Source: Rubrivivax sp.
GTDB lineage: Bacteria > Pseudomonadota > Gammaproteobacteria > Burkholderiales > Burkholderiaceae_C
Assembly (NCBI GenBank): GCA_027483705.1
Contig: JAIXTY010000045.1
Coordinates: 1 to 43,502 of the forward strand
Direction of reading: 5' to 3'
DNA length: 43,502 bases
Shown piece after piece: positions 24,661 through 32,546 of this stretch (position 1 is its first letter; each line of letters starts with the position of its first letter). The notes beneath the pieces were generated by a model. That model ran no database searches and was not told the DNA's origin. It worked only from the letters and a program-made list of their open reading frames with translations. A program made the position numbers and the translations under genes.

Positions 24661-24825
24661 GACTCCGGTTGGCGGGACTTGGCGGCCCCTGATGACTTGG
24701 ACACCTCGCGCCGGGTGGGTGTGACAGCCTCTCGTGGCAGCCCTGCGCGTGGAACACATCGTCGGCGCGCGAACCCGCGCCGTCATCGACCCGCCGACGC
24801 CTGCGCCGGTCTGTCGGCCGACAGA
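24661..24825 (+). repeat. Interspersed 165-bp element, copy C
   Basis: Homologous to copies A (11638) and B (15536): starts GACTCCG, carries CTGATGACTTGGACACC and a GTGTGAC segment at equivalent places, and ends in a perfect version of the palindrome. It fills the divergent gap between the small secreted protein and the NarX-like kinase. It is more distant from A and B than they are from each other. Confidence 0.65.
24810..24825. promoter_or_regulatory. Perfect 16-bp palindrome before the NarX-like kinase
   Basis: TCTGTCGGCCGACAGA is fully self-complementary and lies exactly 34 bases before the GTG start at 24860. The same palindrome with a different central dinucleotide precedes the response regulator gene at the identical distance (27540-27555). 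A -10-like CACACT follows at 24848-24853. A NarL-type dimer binding site is a reasonable reading. Confidence 0.6.
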
Positions 24826-24847
24826 GGTGGCGGCCCTCCCGCCGGGG

Positions 24848-24853
24848 CACACT
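24848..24853 (+). promoter_or_regulatory. -10-like box of a possibly leaderless promoter (kinase gene)
   Basis: CACACT, within GCACACT, ends six bases before the GTG start at 24860, matching the arrangement upstream of the regulator gene. The match to TATAAT is weak (3 of 6), so support comes from the paired arrangement. Confidence 0.35.
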
Positions 24854-24859
24854 CGTGGC

Positions 24860-26779
24860 GTGAAGCCCGCTGACGACCCGGCCAACACCGACCTGCCCAC
24901 CCACGGGGCAGCGGCATTCGCTTCGGACTTGCTGGCGCGCCTGCACGCGGCCGAGGCCCATGCCCGTGAGCTGCAATCCGAACTCAGCAGCACGCGCAAG
25001 CTGGCGTCCAGCGGCGCAGCGCTGCAGGCCGTTGTCGACGACCTGGAGGGCGCCCGCAGCCCGCAGGAGATCGTTCAGCGGGCGCTGCGCTTTGCCGTCG
25101 AGGGCTGTGGCGCCGTCGCGGGCCTGTACTTCGAGCACGCCGACGACGGGCTGATCTACATGCGCTGCGCCTTCGTCTCGGGGCAGGTGCTGGACACGCC
25201 GTACTGGCCCGGCGCCACCGAGGCGCAGGCCCGCTTCATCGCGCTGCTGTTCAGCGGCTTTCGGGTCGACCCCACGCTGCTCGGCGTCGACGCGGTCCAG
25301 CGCACCGCGTCGGCCGTGCAGGACCACCGCACGTCGCAGCAATGGCCCGAGGCGCATGCGTGGGTGCTGAGCATGGGGTGGTCGATCGAGCTGAACGTTC
25401 CGCTCGTCGTCCAAGGGTCGGCGCGGGGCGCGCTGTCGTTCTTTCGCCAGGCCCCGCAGGCCTTTGCCGCGCAGGACATCGCGCAGGCCGAGGCGCTGGC
25501 CCGGCAGGTGGCGATGGCGATGCAGGCCAGCCGCGTGGGGCAGCAGGCCCATCTGCTCGAACTGGCCCATGCGCGCGAGACGGCCACCGTCGCCCGGCTG
25601 GGCCAGCAGCGTCGCATCAGCGGCGCGCTCCAGCAGTTGACCGAGGCCCTGGCGACGCTGGATCGGCTGGAGGACTGGATCCCGCAGGTGCTGAAGGTGG
25701 CGGCCGACACCTTGTCCACGCCCGACGCCGCCTTCTTCGACGACGGGGAGGATCGCCCCCGTCTGCGCGTGTGGCTGAGCGGCGGGCGGGTGTTCGAGCC
25801 TGCTGAAGCGAGCTCACCGGCGCCGTTGGCGGAAGGCGCGCCAACCGGAACATCCGGCACCGCCGCGCTCACGGAGGATGCGGAAGCCGAGCGCCGCGAG
25901 TGGCGCTCGGAGGTCATCTTCCACCATGGCGCGGCCGTGCCGCACGCGTGGCTCGATCACGCACCGGATGGCAGCCGCCATGCCTGGGAGCTCCGCGTCC
26001 CGTTGCCGATTCGCGACCGTGCCGTGGCGCGCCTGTCGCTGTACCGGCCGGCCGAGCGCCCCTTCGCCGACGAAGACGTCGAGGTCGCGGACGCCATCGC
26101 CAGGCTGGTCGGCGTCGGCATCGAGTCCGCGCGCGCGGCCTGGCGTTCGCGGGAACTGGCGGTGGTGCAGGAACGCAACCGCCTCGCGGCCGACATCCAC
26201 GACAGCCTCGCCCAGAGCTTCACCTCCATCGCGCTGCAATGCGAAGTGCTGGGCGCCCGGCTGCCCGAGGGCTCGGCCGAACAGCGCACGGCCGGGCTGA
26301 TCGAGCGCACCGCGCGCCGCGGCCTGGCCGAGGCGCGGGCCTCGGTGCAGGCCCTGCGCAGCCTGCCCGTGGGCGATGACGCGCTGGGCGACGCGCTCGC
26401 TGAACTGGCGGAACACTGCACGGTGCGCGGCAGCATCGACTGCCGTTTCACGCAGCGGGCCGGTCGCTGCACCTTGTCTGCCGCAGCTCAGGACGTCGTG
26501 CTGCGCGTGGCGCAGGAGGCCAGCAACAACGCGATGAAGCACGCACGCTGCCGCACTCTGGAACTGCACCTGGACTGGAACGACCACGAGGTGCTGCTGA
26601 CGGTGCGTGACGACGGCCGCGGCTTGCCGGCCGAGGGCACCGCGCGGCCGCAGGACAGCGGCGGCTACGGCCTGCCCGGCATGGCGCAGCGCGCGGCCTC
26701 GGTCGGCGGGCACTGCAGCGTCGCTTCGACACCGGGCCAGGGTGTGACGGTAACCCTGCGCCTGCCACGTGGCGGCTGA
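24860..26779 (+). CDS. NarX/NarL-type soluble sensor histidine kinase with GAF domains
   Basis: A 639-residue kinase with no membrane helix. The N-terminus has a coiled-coil stretch (about 20-55), then a GAF-like sensor domain (about 60-215), a connecting helix, a second GAF-like domain (about 240-425), the HisKA_3 dimerisation domain with phospho-acceptor His447 (AADIHDSLAQSF), and an HATPase domain with N-box EASNNAMKHA and G-boxes DDGRGLPAEG, GGYGLPGM. HisKA_3 kinases partner with NarL/LuxR regulators, and one is encoded at 27590. The GTG at 24860 is the best start because the next upstream start would place the palindrome inside the gene. GAF domains could sense a small molecule, gas or redox state. 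The -10-like box ends 6 bases before the start codon, so the message may be leaderless. Confidence 0.9.
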   Translation: MKPADDPANTDLPTHGAAAFASDLLARLHAAEAHARELQSELSSTRKLASSGAALQAVVDDLEGARSPQEIVQRALRFAVEGCGAVAGLYFEHADDGLIYMRCAFVSGQVLDTPYWPGATEAQARFIALLFSGFRVDPTLLGVDAVQRTASAVQDHRTSQQWPEAHAWVLSMGWSIELNVPLVVQGSARGALSFFRQAPQAFAAQDIAQAEALARQVAMAMQASRVGQQAHLLELAHARETATVARLGQQRRISGALQQLTEALATLDRLEDWIPQVLKVAADTLSTPDAAFFDDGEDRPRLRVWLSGGRVFEPAEASSPAPLAEGAPTGTSGTAALTEDAEAERREWRSEVIFHHGAAVPHAWLDHAPDGSRHAWELRVPLPIRDRAVARLSLYRPAERPFADEDVEVADAIARLVGVGIESARAAWRSRELAVVQERNRLAADIHDSLAQSFTSIALQCEVLGARLPEGSAEQRTAGLIERTARRGLAEARASVQALRSLPVGDDALGDALAELAEHCTVRGSIDCRFTQRAGRCTLSAAAQDVVLRVAQEASNNAMKHARCRTLELHLDWNDHEVLLTVRDDGRGLPAEGTARPQDSGGYGLPGMAQRAASVGGHCSVASTPGQGVTVTLRLPRGG

Positions 26780-26797
26780 GGCGCCGCCGTACGCGGT

Positions 26798-27454
26798 TCA
26801 GAACACCTGCGCCAGCCGCGAGTCGCGCAGTTCGTCGCCCAGGCTGTAGAACTCCAGGAAGCTCATGATCAGCGGCTTCCAACGGCCGGGATCGATGTGG
26901 TGGCGGCGGCTGCCGGTGAGCAGGCTGTCGTCGACATGGGTGCGCAGCACCGTGATCTCCACCGCGGCGTGGTGGGCCTCGGTGGCGCCCACCGCGTGCA
27001 CGGCGCGGACGCGGCCCTCCAGCGAGATCTGGCACTCGGCCACGCGCTGCGGCTGCACGGCATCACTCGGTATCGGCGTGAGCCCGGCGCGGCCGAACTT
27101 GTCCGCCACATGCACGGTGCCGATGGCGGCCTTGTAGCCGGGCACCGGGTTCGACCCCGTGGTCAGCGCCAGCCGGTCGACGGCAGCCGCCAGGTCGGCC
27201 GAGGCCAGGTTGAGCACGATCTCGCCGTGGCGCTGCAGGTTCTGGAAGGTCTTGCCGCGCGTGGAGATGCCGAGCAGGCAGCTCTGGCCCATCCACCAGC
27301 CCGAGGAGTTGGGCGCCAGGTTGCTGCTGCCGTCCTCGTTCAGCGTGGACAGCAGCAGCACCGGCGTGCCGTAGTAATGGATCTTGGGCTCGATGACGCG
27401 GTGATGCCGCGCCGGGCCACGCAGCGCCACCGGGGGTTCGGACAGGTCGCTCAT
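26798..27454 (-). CDS. Flavin reductase-like domain protein
   Basis: A 218-residue protein with the split-barrel FMN-binding pattern of the flavin reductase/DIM6-NTAB family: YYGTPVLLLSTLNEDGSSNLAPNSSGWWMGQSCLLGIS near the start, then TFQNLQRHGEIVLNL and the sequence around GRVRAVH. Such proteins reduce FMN with NAD(P)H or carry FMN as a cofactor; it lacks the partner monooxygenase nearby. It lies between the kinase and its presumed regulator on the opposite strand. The divergent gap to the regulator gene carries the 16-bp palindrome 85 bases upstream of its ATG, so it is a plausible target of the two-component system. Confidence 0.82.
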   Translation of the reverse strand: MSDLSEPPVALRGPARHHRVIEPKIHYYGTPVLLLSTLNEDGSSNLAPNSSGWWMGQSCLLGISTRGKTFQNLQRHGEIVLNLASADLAAAVDRLALTTGSNPVPGYKAAIGTVHVADKFGRAGLTPIPSDAVQPQRVAECQISLEGRVRAVHAVGATEAHHAAVEITVLRTHVDDSLLTGSRRHHIDPGRWKPLIMSFLEFYSLGDELRDSRLAQVF

Positions 27455-27539
27455 GCGGGGTTCCTCGTTGGGGTGGGCGATGCCGCCATCGTCCGCCGGC
27501 CCGACGAAGGCCGCGAGCCCCGGCCGGCGGGCGCAGCGG

Positions 27540-27555
27540 TCTGTCGATCGACAGA
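27540..27555. promoter_or_regulatory. Perfect 16-bp palindrome before the NarL-type regulator
   Basis: TCTGTCGATCGACAGA, identical to the site at 24810-24825 except for the symmetric central two bases, again exactly 34 bases before the start codon (ATG at 27590). CACAAT at 27578-27583 could be the -10. It lies between the divergent flavin reductase and regulator genes. Confidence 0.6.
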
Positions 27556-27577
27556 GGCCGCCGGCACACCGCGCTCG

Positions 27578-27583
27578 CACAAT
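27578..27583 (+). promoter_or_regulatory. -10-like box of a possibly leaderless promoter (regulator gene)
   Basis: GCACAAT ends six bases before the ATG at 27590, the spacing expected for transcription starting at the A of ATG. The kinase gene has GCACACT at exactly the same offset (24847-24853). No -35 is visible at the normal distance, consistent with an activator-dependent promoter. Confidence 0.45.
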
Positions 27584-27589
27584 GCCGCC

Positions 27590-28225
27590 ATGGCAGCCCC
27601 AATCCACGACGATCCGGTGCGTGTGCTCGTCGTCGACGACCACCCGGCCCTGCGTGCCGGGCTGGCGGCCATCATCGAGGCCCAGCCCGGGCTGGCCCTG
27701 GCCGGCGAGGCCGCCAACGGCGACGAGGCGCTGGAGCGCTACCGCGCGCTGCGGCCCGACGTGGTGACGCTGGACCTGCGCATGCCCGGTGTCGACGGCC
27801 TGCAGGTGCTGCAGCAACTGCTGGCCGTGGATCGCGAGGCGCGGGTGCTCGTGATGACGATGTTCGACCACGAGCAGGACGTGGTGCTGAGCATCCGCGC
27901 CGGTGCCCGCGGCTACATCCTGAAGTCCGCGGCACGCGCTGAAGTCGTCTCGGCCATCGAGGCCGTGGCCGCCGGGCGGCGCTGGGTGCCCGACTACGTG
28001 GCCGTCAAGCTCGCCAGCGGCATGAGCACCGAGAACCTGACGCCGCGCGAGCAGGAGGTGCTCGAGCACATCCAGCTCGGCCTGGGCAACAAGGAGATCG
28101 GCCGCCTGCTCGGCATGACCGAGGGGACGGTGAAGACCCATGTGCGCGAGATCCTGGCCAAGCTCGGCGCCATCAGCCGCACCGAGGCTGTCAACCTGGG
28201 CCGCCAGCGCGGCCTGCTGAAGTAG
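27590..28225 (+). CDS. NarL/LuxR-family response regulator
   Basis: A 211-residue regulator: receiver domain with acidic pair D16-D17, phospho-acceptor D62 (VVTLDLRMPG) and the conserved Lys in YILKSA; LuxR-type helix-turn-helix at about 150-205 (LTPREQEVLEHIQLGLGNKEIGRLLGMTEGTVKTHVREILAKLG). It is the likely partner of the HisKA_3 kinase at 24860, which is separated from it by the oppositely oriented flavin reductase gene. The shared palindrome and identical spacing suggest that this protein activates both its own gene and the kinase gene. The tautomerase gene follows after 12 bases. Confidence 0.93.
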   Translation: MAAPIHDDPVRVLVVDDHPALRAGLAAIIEAQPGLALAGEAANGDEALERYRALRPDVVTLDLRMPGVDGLQVLQQLLAVDREARVLVMTMFDHEQDVVLSIRAGARGYILKSAARAEVVSAIEAVAAGRRWVPDYVAVKLASGMSTENLTPREQEVLEHIQLGLGNKEIGRLLGMTEGTVKTHVREILAKLGAISRTEAVNLGRQRGLLK

Positions 28226-28237
28226 CAAGGAGCCTTC

Positions 28238-28630
28238 ATGCCGCTCGTCCGCATCGACCTCACCACCGGCCACGCGCCAGCCGTGCGCGCCGCACTCGGC
28301 GACGCCGTGCACCGCGCGATGGTCGCCACCTTCAACGTGCCCGAGCAGGACCGCTTCCAGGTCATCACCGAGCACGAGCCCGGGCACGGCCTGGTCATCG
28401 CGCCCAGCTTCCTGGGCGTCGAGCACCGGCCGCAGGCGATGTTCGTGCAGATCACCGCCGCCGCCGGGCGCAGCAACGACACCAAGCGCGCCCTGTACCG
28501 CGCCATCGCCGACAACGTGGCCGCCACCGGCGCCGTGCGCCGCGAGGACGTGATCATCAACATCACCGAGGTGCAGCGCGTGGACTGGTCGTTCGGCAAC
28601 GGCCTCGCGCAATACGTGCCCGAAGGTTGA
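28238..28630 (+). CDS. Tautomerase family protein
   Basis: A 130-residue protein beginning MPLVRIDL, so the mature N-terminal Pro (residue 2 before Met removal) can act as the general base typical of 4-oxalocrotonate tautomerase-like enzymes. Its length and the GHAPAVRAALGDAVHRAMVATFNVPEQDRF segment match the longer tautomerase group. AAGGAG precedes the ATG and only 12 bases separate it from the regulator gene, so it is co-transcribed and may share the two-component response. Substrate unknown. Confidence 0.85.
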   Translation: MPLVRIDLTTGHAPAVRAALGDAVHRAMVATFNVPEQDRFQVITEHEPGHGLVIAPSFLGVEHRPQAMFVQITAAAGRSNDTKRALYRAIADNVAATGAVRREDVIINITEVQRVDWSFGNGLAQYVPEG

Positions 28631-28639
28631 GGGACCGGG

Positions 28640-28660
28640 CGCCCGTCTCCGCGGCGGGCG
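28640..28660 (+). terminator. Possible terminator hairpin after the tautomerase gene
   Basis: CGCCCG and CGGGCG form 6-base arms with a 9-base loop shortly after the stop, followed by TCTTC only. The weak T-tract makes this uncertain. Confidence 0.35.
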
Positions 28661-28661
28661 T

Positions 28662-28678
28662 CTTCATGAAGGCTTCAT
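28662..28678 (+). promoter_or_regulatory. OmpR-type direct repeat CTTCAT-N5-CTTCAT before the GH74-like gene
   Basis: Two identical hexamers at 11-base period, the layout recognised by tandem OmpR-family dimers, end 57 bases before the ATG at 28736. The same motif occurs twice in the MipA/response-regulator gap (39037-39053, 39079-39095). Confidence 0.5.
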
Positions 28679-28735
28679 CTGCCGACGACGCGGATGCCGA
28701 TAGTCGGGGCTGTCCTCACCGATCGTCTGCTTCCG

Positions 28736-31246
28736 ATGCCTGAACCGCTTGACTGTCAGGGCAGCCCCCTGGGCCTGCGTGCTGCCGCACCTTGGGTGCT
28801 CACGGCTCTGCTGCTGGGGTCGTGCAGCGGGGGCGGCGGCAGCGAACCGCCCGCGCCGCCGCCGGCCGCCTGCACCGCCCAGCCCGTGCAGGTGACCACC
28901 CTGGCCTGCACGGCCGGCCGCCTCGGCACCTTCGTGCAGACGCGGAGCTTCGATGCCTCGCCGGGCGTGTGCGCCTACCGGCCCGCCACCGACACGAGCG
29001 CCACCAGCTGCTTCCCGGCCTTCGGCTACCGCTGGAAGCCGCTGGCCATCGGCGGCGGTGGCTTCATCACCGGCATCGACCTCAACCCCGACGGCATCAC
29101 GCGCCTGGCGCGGGCCGACGTGTATGGCGCCTACCTGTGGGACACCGCATCCGACCGCTGGGTGCAGCTCGTCACGCGCAGCCGCATGCCGCCCGAAGAC
29201 CGCGACACGGTCGACCTCGGCGGCGCCTACGACGTGGTGTCGGCGCCGTCGGACCCGAACCGCCTGTACCTGTTCCTGGCCAACCGCGTCTTCCGCAGCG
29301 ACGACCGCGGCGGCTCGTGGCAGCGCACCGCATTTCCGCTGACGAGCACGAACGACGCCAACGGCGGCTTCCGCACCTGGCGCACGAACCTGGCGGTCGA
29401 CCCGCGCAACCCCGACGTCGTGCTCGCCGGCACCACGAGCGACGGCGTGCGCCTCACGCGCGACGGGGGCGCGAGCTGGAGCACCGTCACCGCCATTCCG
29501 GTGGGCGGCTCGTCGAACAGCTCGGGGCCGGCTGGCAACAACGTGTTCTTCGATGCGTCCAGCGCGGCCTCGGGCGGCTCCACCACGGTGGCCTATGCCG
29601 ACTCCGCCGGCAACGGCGTCTGGCGCAGCAGCGACGGCGGCCGCAGCTGGCAGCAGGTGGCCGGCGGCCCCGACACGCCTAAGGCCGCCTCGCGTGCCGA
29701 GGTGGCCAGCGACGGCACCGTGTACGCGGTCGACGGCCTGGGCTTCAATCTCCGCAACGTCTGGCGCTACCGCGGCGGCCGCTGGGCCAACATCTCACCC
29801 GAGCCCGGCGTGTTCGCGGCCTCGGTCACGGTGGACCCGGCCAACCCGAACCGCATCTACGCCTGGACCGGCGGCGGCCAGGGCTGGCGCAGCCTGGACG
29901 GCGGCGGCACCTGGACGAAGCTGCAGATGCCCAACATCCGAACCGCGACGGGTGACGTGGGCTACCTCGCCTTCACCGACCAGGACTTCTTCACCAACGC
30001 CCAGGTCAAGTTCGACCCCAAAGTGCCCGGCAGGCTGTGGGTGGCGCAGGGCTTCGGCGTCTGGAAGGCCGACGTCACCGACAGCACGCTGCGCGTGGAA
30101 TGGCGCGCCGAAAGCCGCGGCATCGAGGAGCTGGTGACCAACGACATCGTCTCCGCGCCGGGGCAGACGGTGGTCACGGCGCACTGGGACCAGTCCATCT
30201 TCCTGCACGACACGCCCGACGCCTTCCCCACGCGGCGCTACCCCACGCGTGACTTCAACAGCACCTGGCAGATGGACTGGACGCCGGCGCAGCCAGGCTA
30301 CCTGGTGGCCAACACCACCAGCCACCTGTTCTGCTGCAAGTCACGTGCGAGCTTCCAGGCCGGCTGGTCGGCCGACAACGGAAAGACCTGGAACACCTTC
30401 GCCACCCAGCCGATGAACGAGCCCTTCGTCGACGCCAACGTGCTGGCGTTCTGGAACGGCGGCATCGCGGTGGCGGCCGACAACCCCGACAACATCGTGT
30501 GGGCCGGGTTGGGCGAGGCCAGCATCGAGCGGCTGCCCTACGTGACGCGCGACCGCGGCGCCACGTGGCGGCCGGTGGCCCTGCCGGCACCGGCGTCCAA
30601 CGAGACCCTGGGGTTCAGCAGCTCGTACTTCCTGAACCGCAAGATCCTGGCGGCCGACAAGGTGGCACCCGGCACCTTCTACCTGTACAGCTCGAGCCTG
30701 CGCACCACGGCACGCGCCGACGGCGGCACGGACCTCTCGCCGGGCTCGCTGGCGGGCGTCTGGCGCAGCACCGACGGCGGCCAGACCTGGCAGCAGCGCT
30801 TCGTGGGCTGGCTCACCGACTTCTCCGTCTTCCACGCCCACCTGAAGGCCGTGCCGGGCCAGGCCGGGCACCTGTTCTTCACGCCCGGGCCGCTGCAGGG
30901 CAACCCCAACCAGCCGCTGCGCCGCTCCACCGACGGCGGCGCGACCTGGACCAACGTGCCCGGTGCCACCAACGTGCGCGATGTCGGCTTCGGTCGCGCG
31001 CTCAGTCCCGGGCAGCCGGCCGCCAGCGGCGGCTACCCCACGATCTACTTCGTGGGCTCGTACCGCGGCACGGCCTACGGCATCTGGCGCTCCACCGACA
31101 ACGGCGCCAGCTTCGTGCAGATCGGCGACTACGCCGACGGAAGGCTGGACGGCGTCAACACCGTCGAAGGCGACAAGAATGTGTTCGGCCGCGTCTACCT
31201 GGGCTACGGTGGCTCAGGCGTGGTCGTGGGAGATGTGCAGCCGTGA
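28736..31246 (+). CDS. GH74-like beta-propeller lipoprotein (possible xyloglucanase)
   Basis: An 836-residue protein with lipobox LLLGSC (Cys30) and a Gly/Pro linker. Residues about 97-136 read YRWKPLAIGGGGF..., ARADVYGAYLWD, closely following the start of GH74 xyloglucanases, in which the Asp of this ARTD-type segment (here D128) is one of the two catalytic acids. At least nine Asp-box (SxDxGxTW) motifs are spread along the chain, e.g. SDDRGGSW, SSDGGRSW, SADNGKTW, STDGGQTW, as expected for two seven-bladed propellers. Function would be hydrolysis of xyloglucan-like polysaccharide at the cell surface; a non-catalytic BNR protein remains possible. An ATG 14 codons earlier (28694) is an alternative start. 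The HAD gene overlaps its stop (GTGA). Confidence 0.8.
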   Translation: MPEPLDCQGSPLGLRAAAPWVLTALLLGSCSGGGGSEPPAPPPAACTAQPVQVTTLACTAGRLGTFVQTRSFDASPGVCAYRPATDTSATSCFPAFGYRWKPLAIGGGGFITGIDLNPDGITRLARADVYGAYLWDTASDRWVQLVTRSRMPPEDRDTVDLGGAYDVVSAPSDPNRLYLFLANRVFRSDDRGGSWQRTAFPLTSTNDANGGFRTWRTNLAVDPRNPDVVLAGTTSDGVRLTRDGGASWSTVTAIPVGGSSNSSGPAGNNVFFDASSAASGGSTTVAYADSAGNGVWRSSDGGRSWQQVAGGPDTPKAASRAEVASDGTVYAVDGLGFNLRNVWRYRGGRWANISPEPGVFAASVTVDPANPNRIYAWTGGGQGWRSLDGGGTWTKLQMPNIRTATGDVGYLAFTDQDFFTNAQVKFDPKVPGRLWVAQGFGVWKADVTDSTLRVEWRAESRGIEELVTNDIVSAPGQTVVTAHWDQSIFLHDTPDAFPTRRYPTRDFNSTWQMDWTPAQPGYLVANTTSHLFCCKSRASFQAGWSADNGKTWNTFATQPMNEPFVDANVLAFWNGGIAVAADNPDNIVWAGLGEASIERLPYVTRDRGATWRPVALPAPASNETLGFSSSYFLNRKILAADKVAPGTFYLYSSSLRTTARADGGTDLSPGSLAGVWRSTDGGQTWQQRFVGWLTDFSVFHAHLKAVPGQAGHLFFTPGPLQGNPNQPLRRSTDGGATWTNVPGATNVRDVGFGRALSPGQPAASGGYPTIYFVGSYRGTAYGIWRSTDNGASFVQIGDYADGRLDGVNTVEGDKNVFGRVYLGYGGSGVVVGDVQP

Positions 31247-31941
31247 ATGCCGCGACGTCCATCAGGCGGTCCGCAGGGCCCGTGCAGGCCGCTCTCTTCG
31301 ACATGGACGGCACCTTGATCGACTCCGAGCGCGTGGTCATGAAGGCCTGGATGGACTCGGCCCTCGAGGCTGGTGTGCGCCTGGATCACGCCCAGTACCT
31401 GCAGGTCGTCGGGCTCAACGACCACGAGTCGAACGAGCTGCTCGTGGCCATGCTGGGCGACGAGGCCACGTTCCAGGCCGTGCGCTCGGCGGCCAGAAGC
31501 CGGCTGCAGGCGCGGGCCGGTCAGCGGGTGTTTCCGCTGAAGCCGGGCGCCCACGCGCTGCTGCGCGCGCTCCAGCTTCAGGGCGTGCCCTGCGGAGTGG
31601 CGTCTTCCTCCACCGCGTCGGAGATCGATGATCGCCTGGGCCGTGCCGGCGTCAGGCCCTTCTTCCAGGCCACGGCCGGCGGCGACGAAGTCCCGCGGGG
31701 CAAGCCGGATCCGGCCGTCTACCGGCTGGCCGCCGCGCGGCTGGGCGTCGATCCGGCCCGGTGCATCGCCTTCGAAGACAGCGAGCACGGCGCCGCGGCC
31801 GCGATGGCCGCCGGGGCCGAGGTGATCCTCGTGCCCGACCTGAAGGCACCCGCGCCGGCACTCGCCGCATCCGTGTGGATGGTGCTGGACTCGCTCGACG
31901 ACGCGGTGCCCCTGGTCTCTGCCCTCTTCAACACACGCTGA
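31243..31941 (+). CDS. HAD-superfamily phosphatase/phosphoglucomutase-like protein
   Basis: A 232-residue HAD subfamily IA protein with nucleophile motif FDMDGTLIDSE (D20 and D22), motif II S in SSSTASE, motif III Lys in RGKPDPAVY and motif IV ED in FEDSEHG. It is closest in pattern to sugar phosphatases and beta-phosphoglucomutases. The GTG start overlaps the stop of the GH74-like gene, indicating co-translation, which fits a role in sugar phosphate metabolism downstream of polysaccharide breakdown, though that is inference. The cupin gene begins four bases after its stop codon. Confidence 0.88.
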   Translation: MNAATSIRRSAGPVQAALFDMDGTLIDSERVVMKAWMDSALEAGVRLDHAQYLQVVGLNDHESNELLVAMLGDEATFQAVRSAARSRLQARAGQRVFPLKPGAHALLRALQLQGVPCGVASSSTASEIDDRLGRAGVRPFFQATAGGDEVPRGKPDPAVYRLAAARLGVDPARCIAFEDSEHGAAAAMAAGAEVILVPDLKAPAPALAASVWMVLDSLDDAVPLVSALFNTR

Positions 31942-31944
31942 TCC

Positions 31945-32295
31945 ATGAAGCCCATCAATCTCGCCAAGAAACTCGCCACATTCACCGATCACTACAAGCC
32001 GAGGACGGTCGGCCAGTTCAACGGCCACGACCTGATGGTGGTCAAGGTGAAGGGCCCGTTCACCTGGCACAAGCACGACGACACCGACGACTTCTTCCTC
32101 GTGCTCAAGGGCCACCTGACCATCCTGCTGCGCGAGGGCCAGGTCGAGCTGGGGCCGGGCGAGATGTTCGTGGTGCCCAAGGGCCTGGAGCACTGTCCTG
32201 TGGCCGACGAGGAAGCGCACATCCTGCTCATCGAACCGCAAGGCACGCCGAACACCGGAGACCGGTCCACGGCCGCGGCCCGGGTCGTCATCTGA
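31945..32295 (+). CDS. Small cupin-domain protein
   Basis: A 116-residue single-domain cupin. The first motif HKHDDTDDFFLVLKG supplies His42 and His44 and a carboxylate; the second motif, around GPGEMFVVPKGLEHCPV, supplies His83, so a metal site is intact. It belongs to the large group of small cupins often annotated only by fold. It is the third gene of the GH74-like/HAD operon. Its last bases overlap the end of the convergent HxlR remnant by 8 bases. Confidence 0.85.
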   Translation: MKPINLAKKLATFTDHYKPRTVGQFNGHDLMVVKVKGPFTWHKHDDTDDFFLVLKGHLTILLREGQVELGPGEMFVVPKGLEHCPVADEEAHILLIEPQGTPNTGDRSTAAARVVI

Positions 32296-32510
32296 GCCCG
32301 TGATCACAGGCCCCGCGCGTGGCGACGCCAACCGCCACGCAGTCTGAAAGCTTCGGCTCGGCAGCGTGCATGCGGTAGAGGTTCATCTCAACCCACCGGT
32401 CCAGCCCGCACACCGCCTCGCGCAGCGAGTGGCCCAGCGCCGTCAGCCGGTACTCGACGTGCGGCGCGATGGTCTCGAAGGAGCGCCGGGCCACGGTACT
32501 GCCGCCCGGC
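32288..32510 (-). pseudogene. HxlR-type regulator remnant (N-terminus lost)
   Basis: On the minus strand the frame ends with VARRSFETIAPHVEYRLTALGHSLREAVCGLDRWVEMN..., matching the C-terminal wing and last helix of HxlR regulators (RxxYxxxPPxVEYxLTxLGxSL). The preceding helix-turn-helix is missing: upstream the frame runs into non-homologous sequence and then shadows the next gene. The limits are approximate. It probably once controlled the cupin or neighbouring genes. Confidence 0.7.
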
Positions 32511-32546
32511 CACGAGGCCTGCCTGGCCGATCCCTGAGCGCGTGGA

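Noticed and set aside
26798..28612. Minus-strand frame of 604 codons seeming to fuse an unknown domain to the flavin reductase
   Set aside because: The upstream 386 codons are antisense to the response regulator and tautomerase; the flavin reductase pattern starts at the ATG at 27454.
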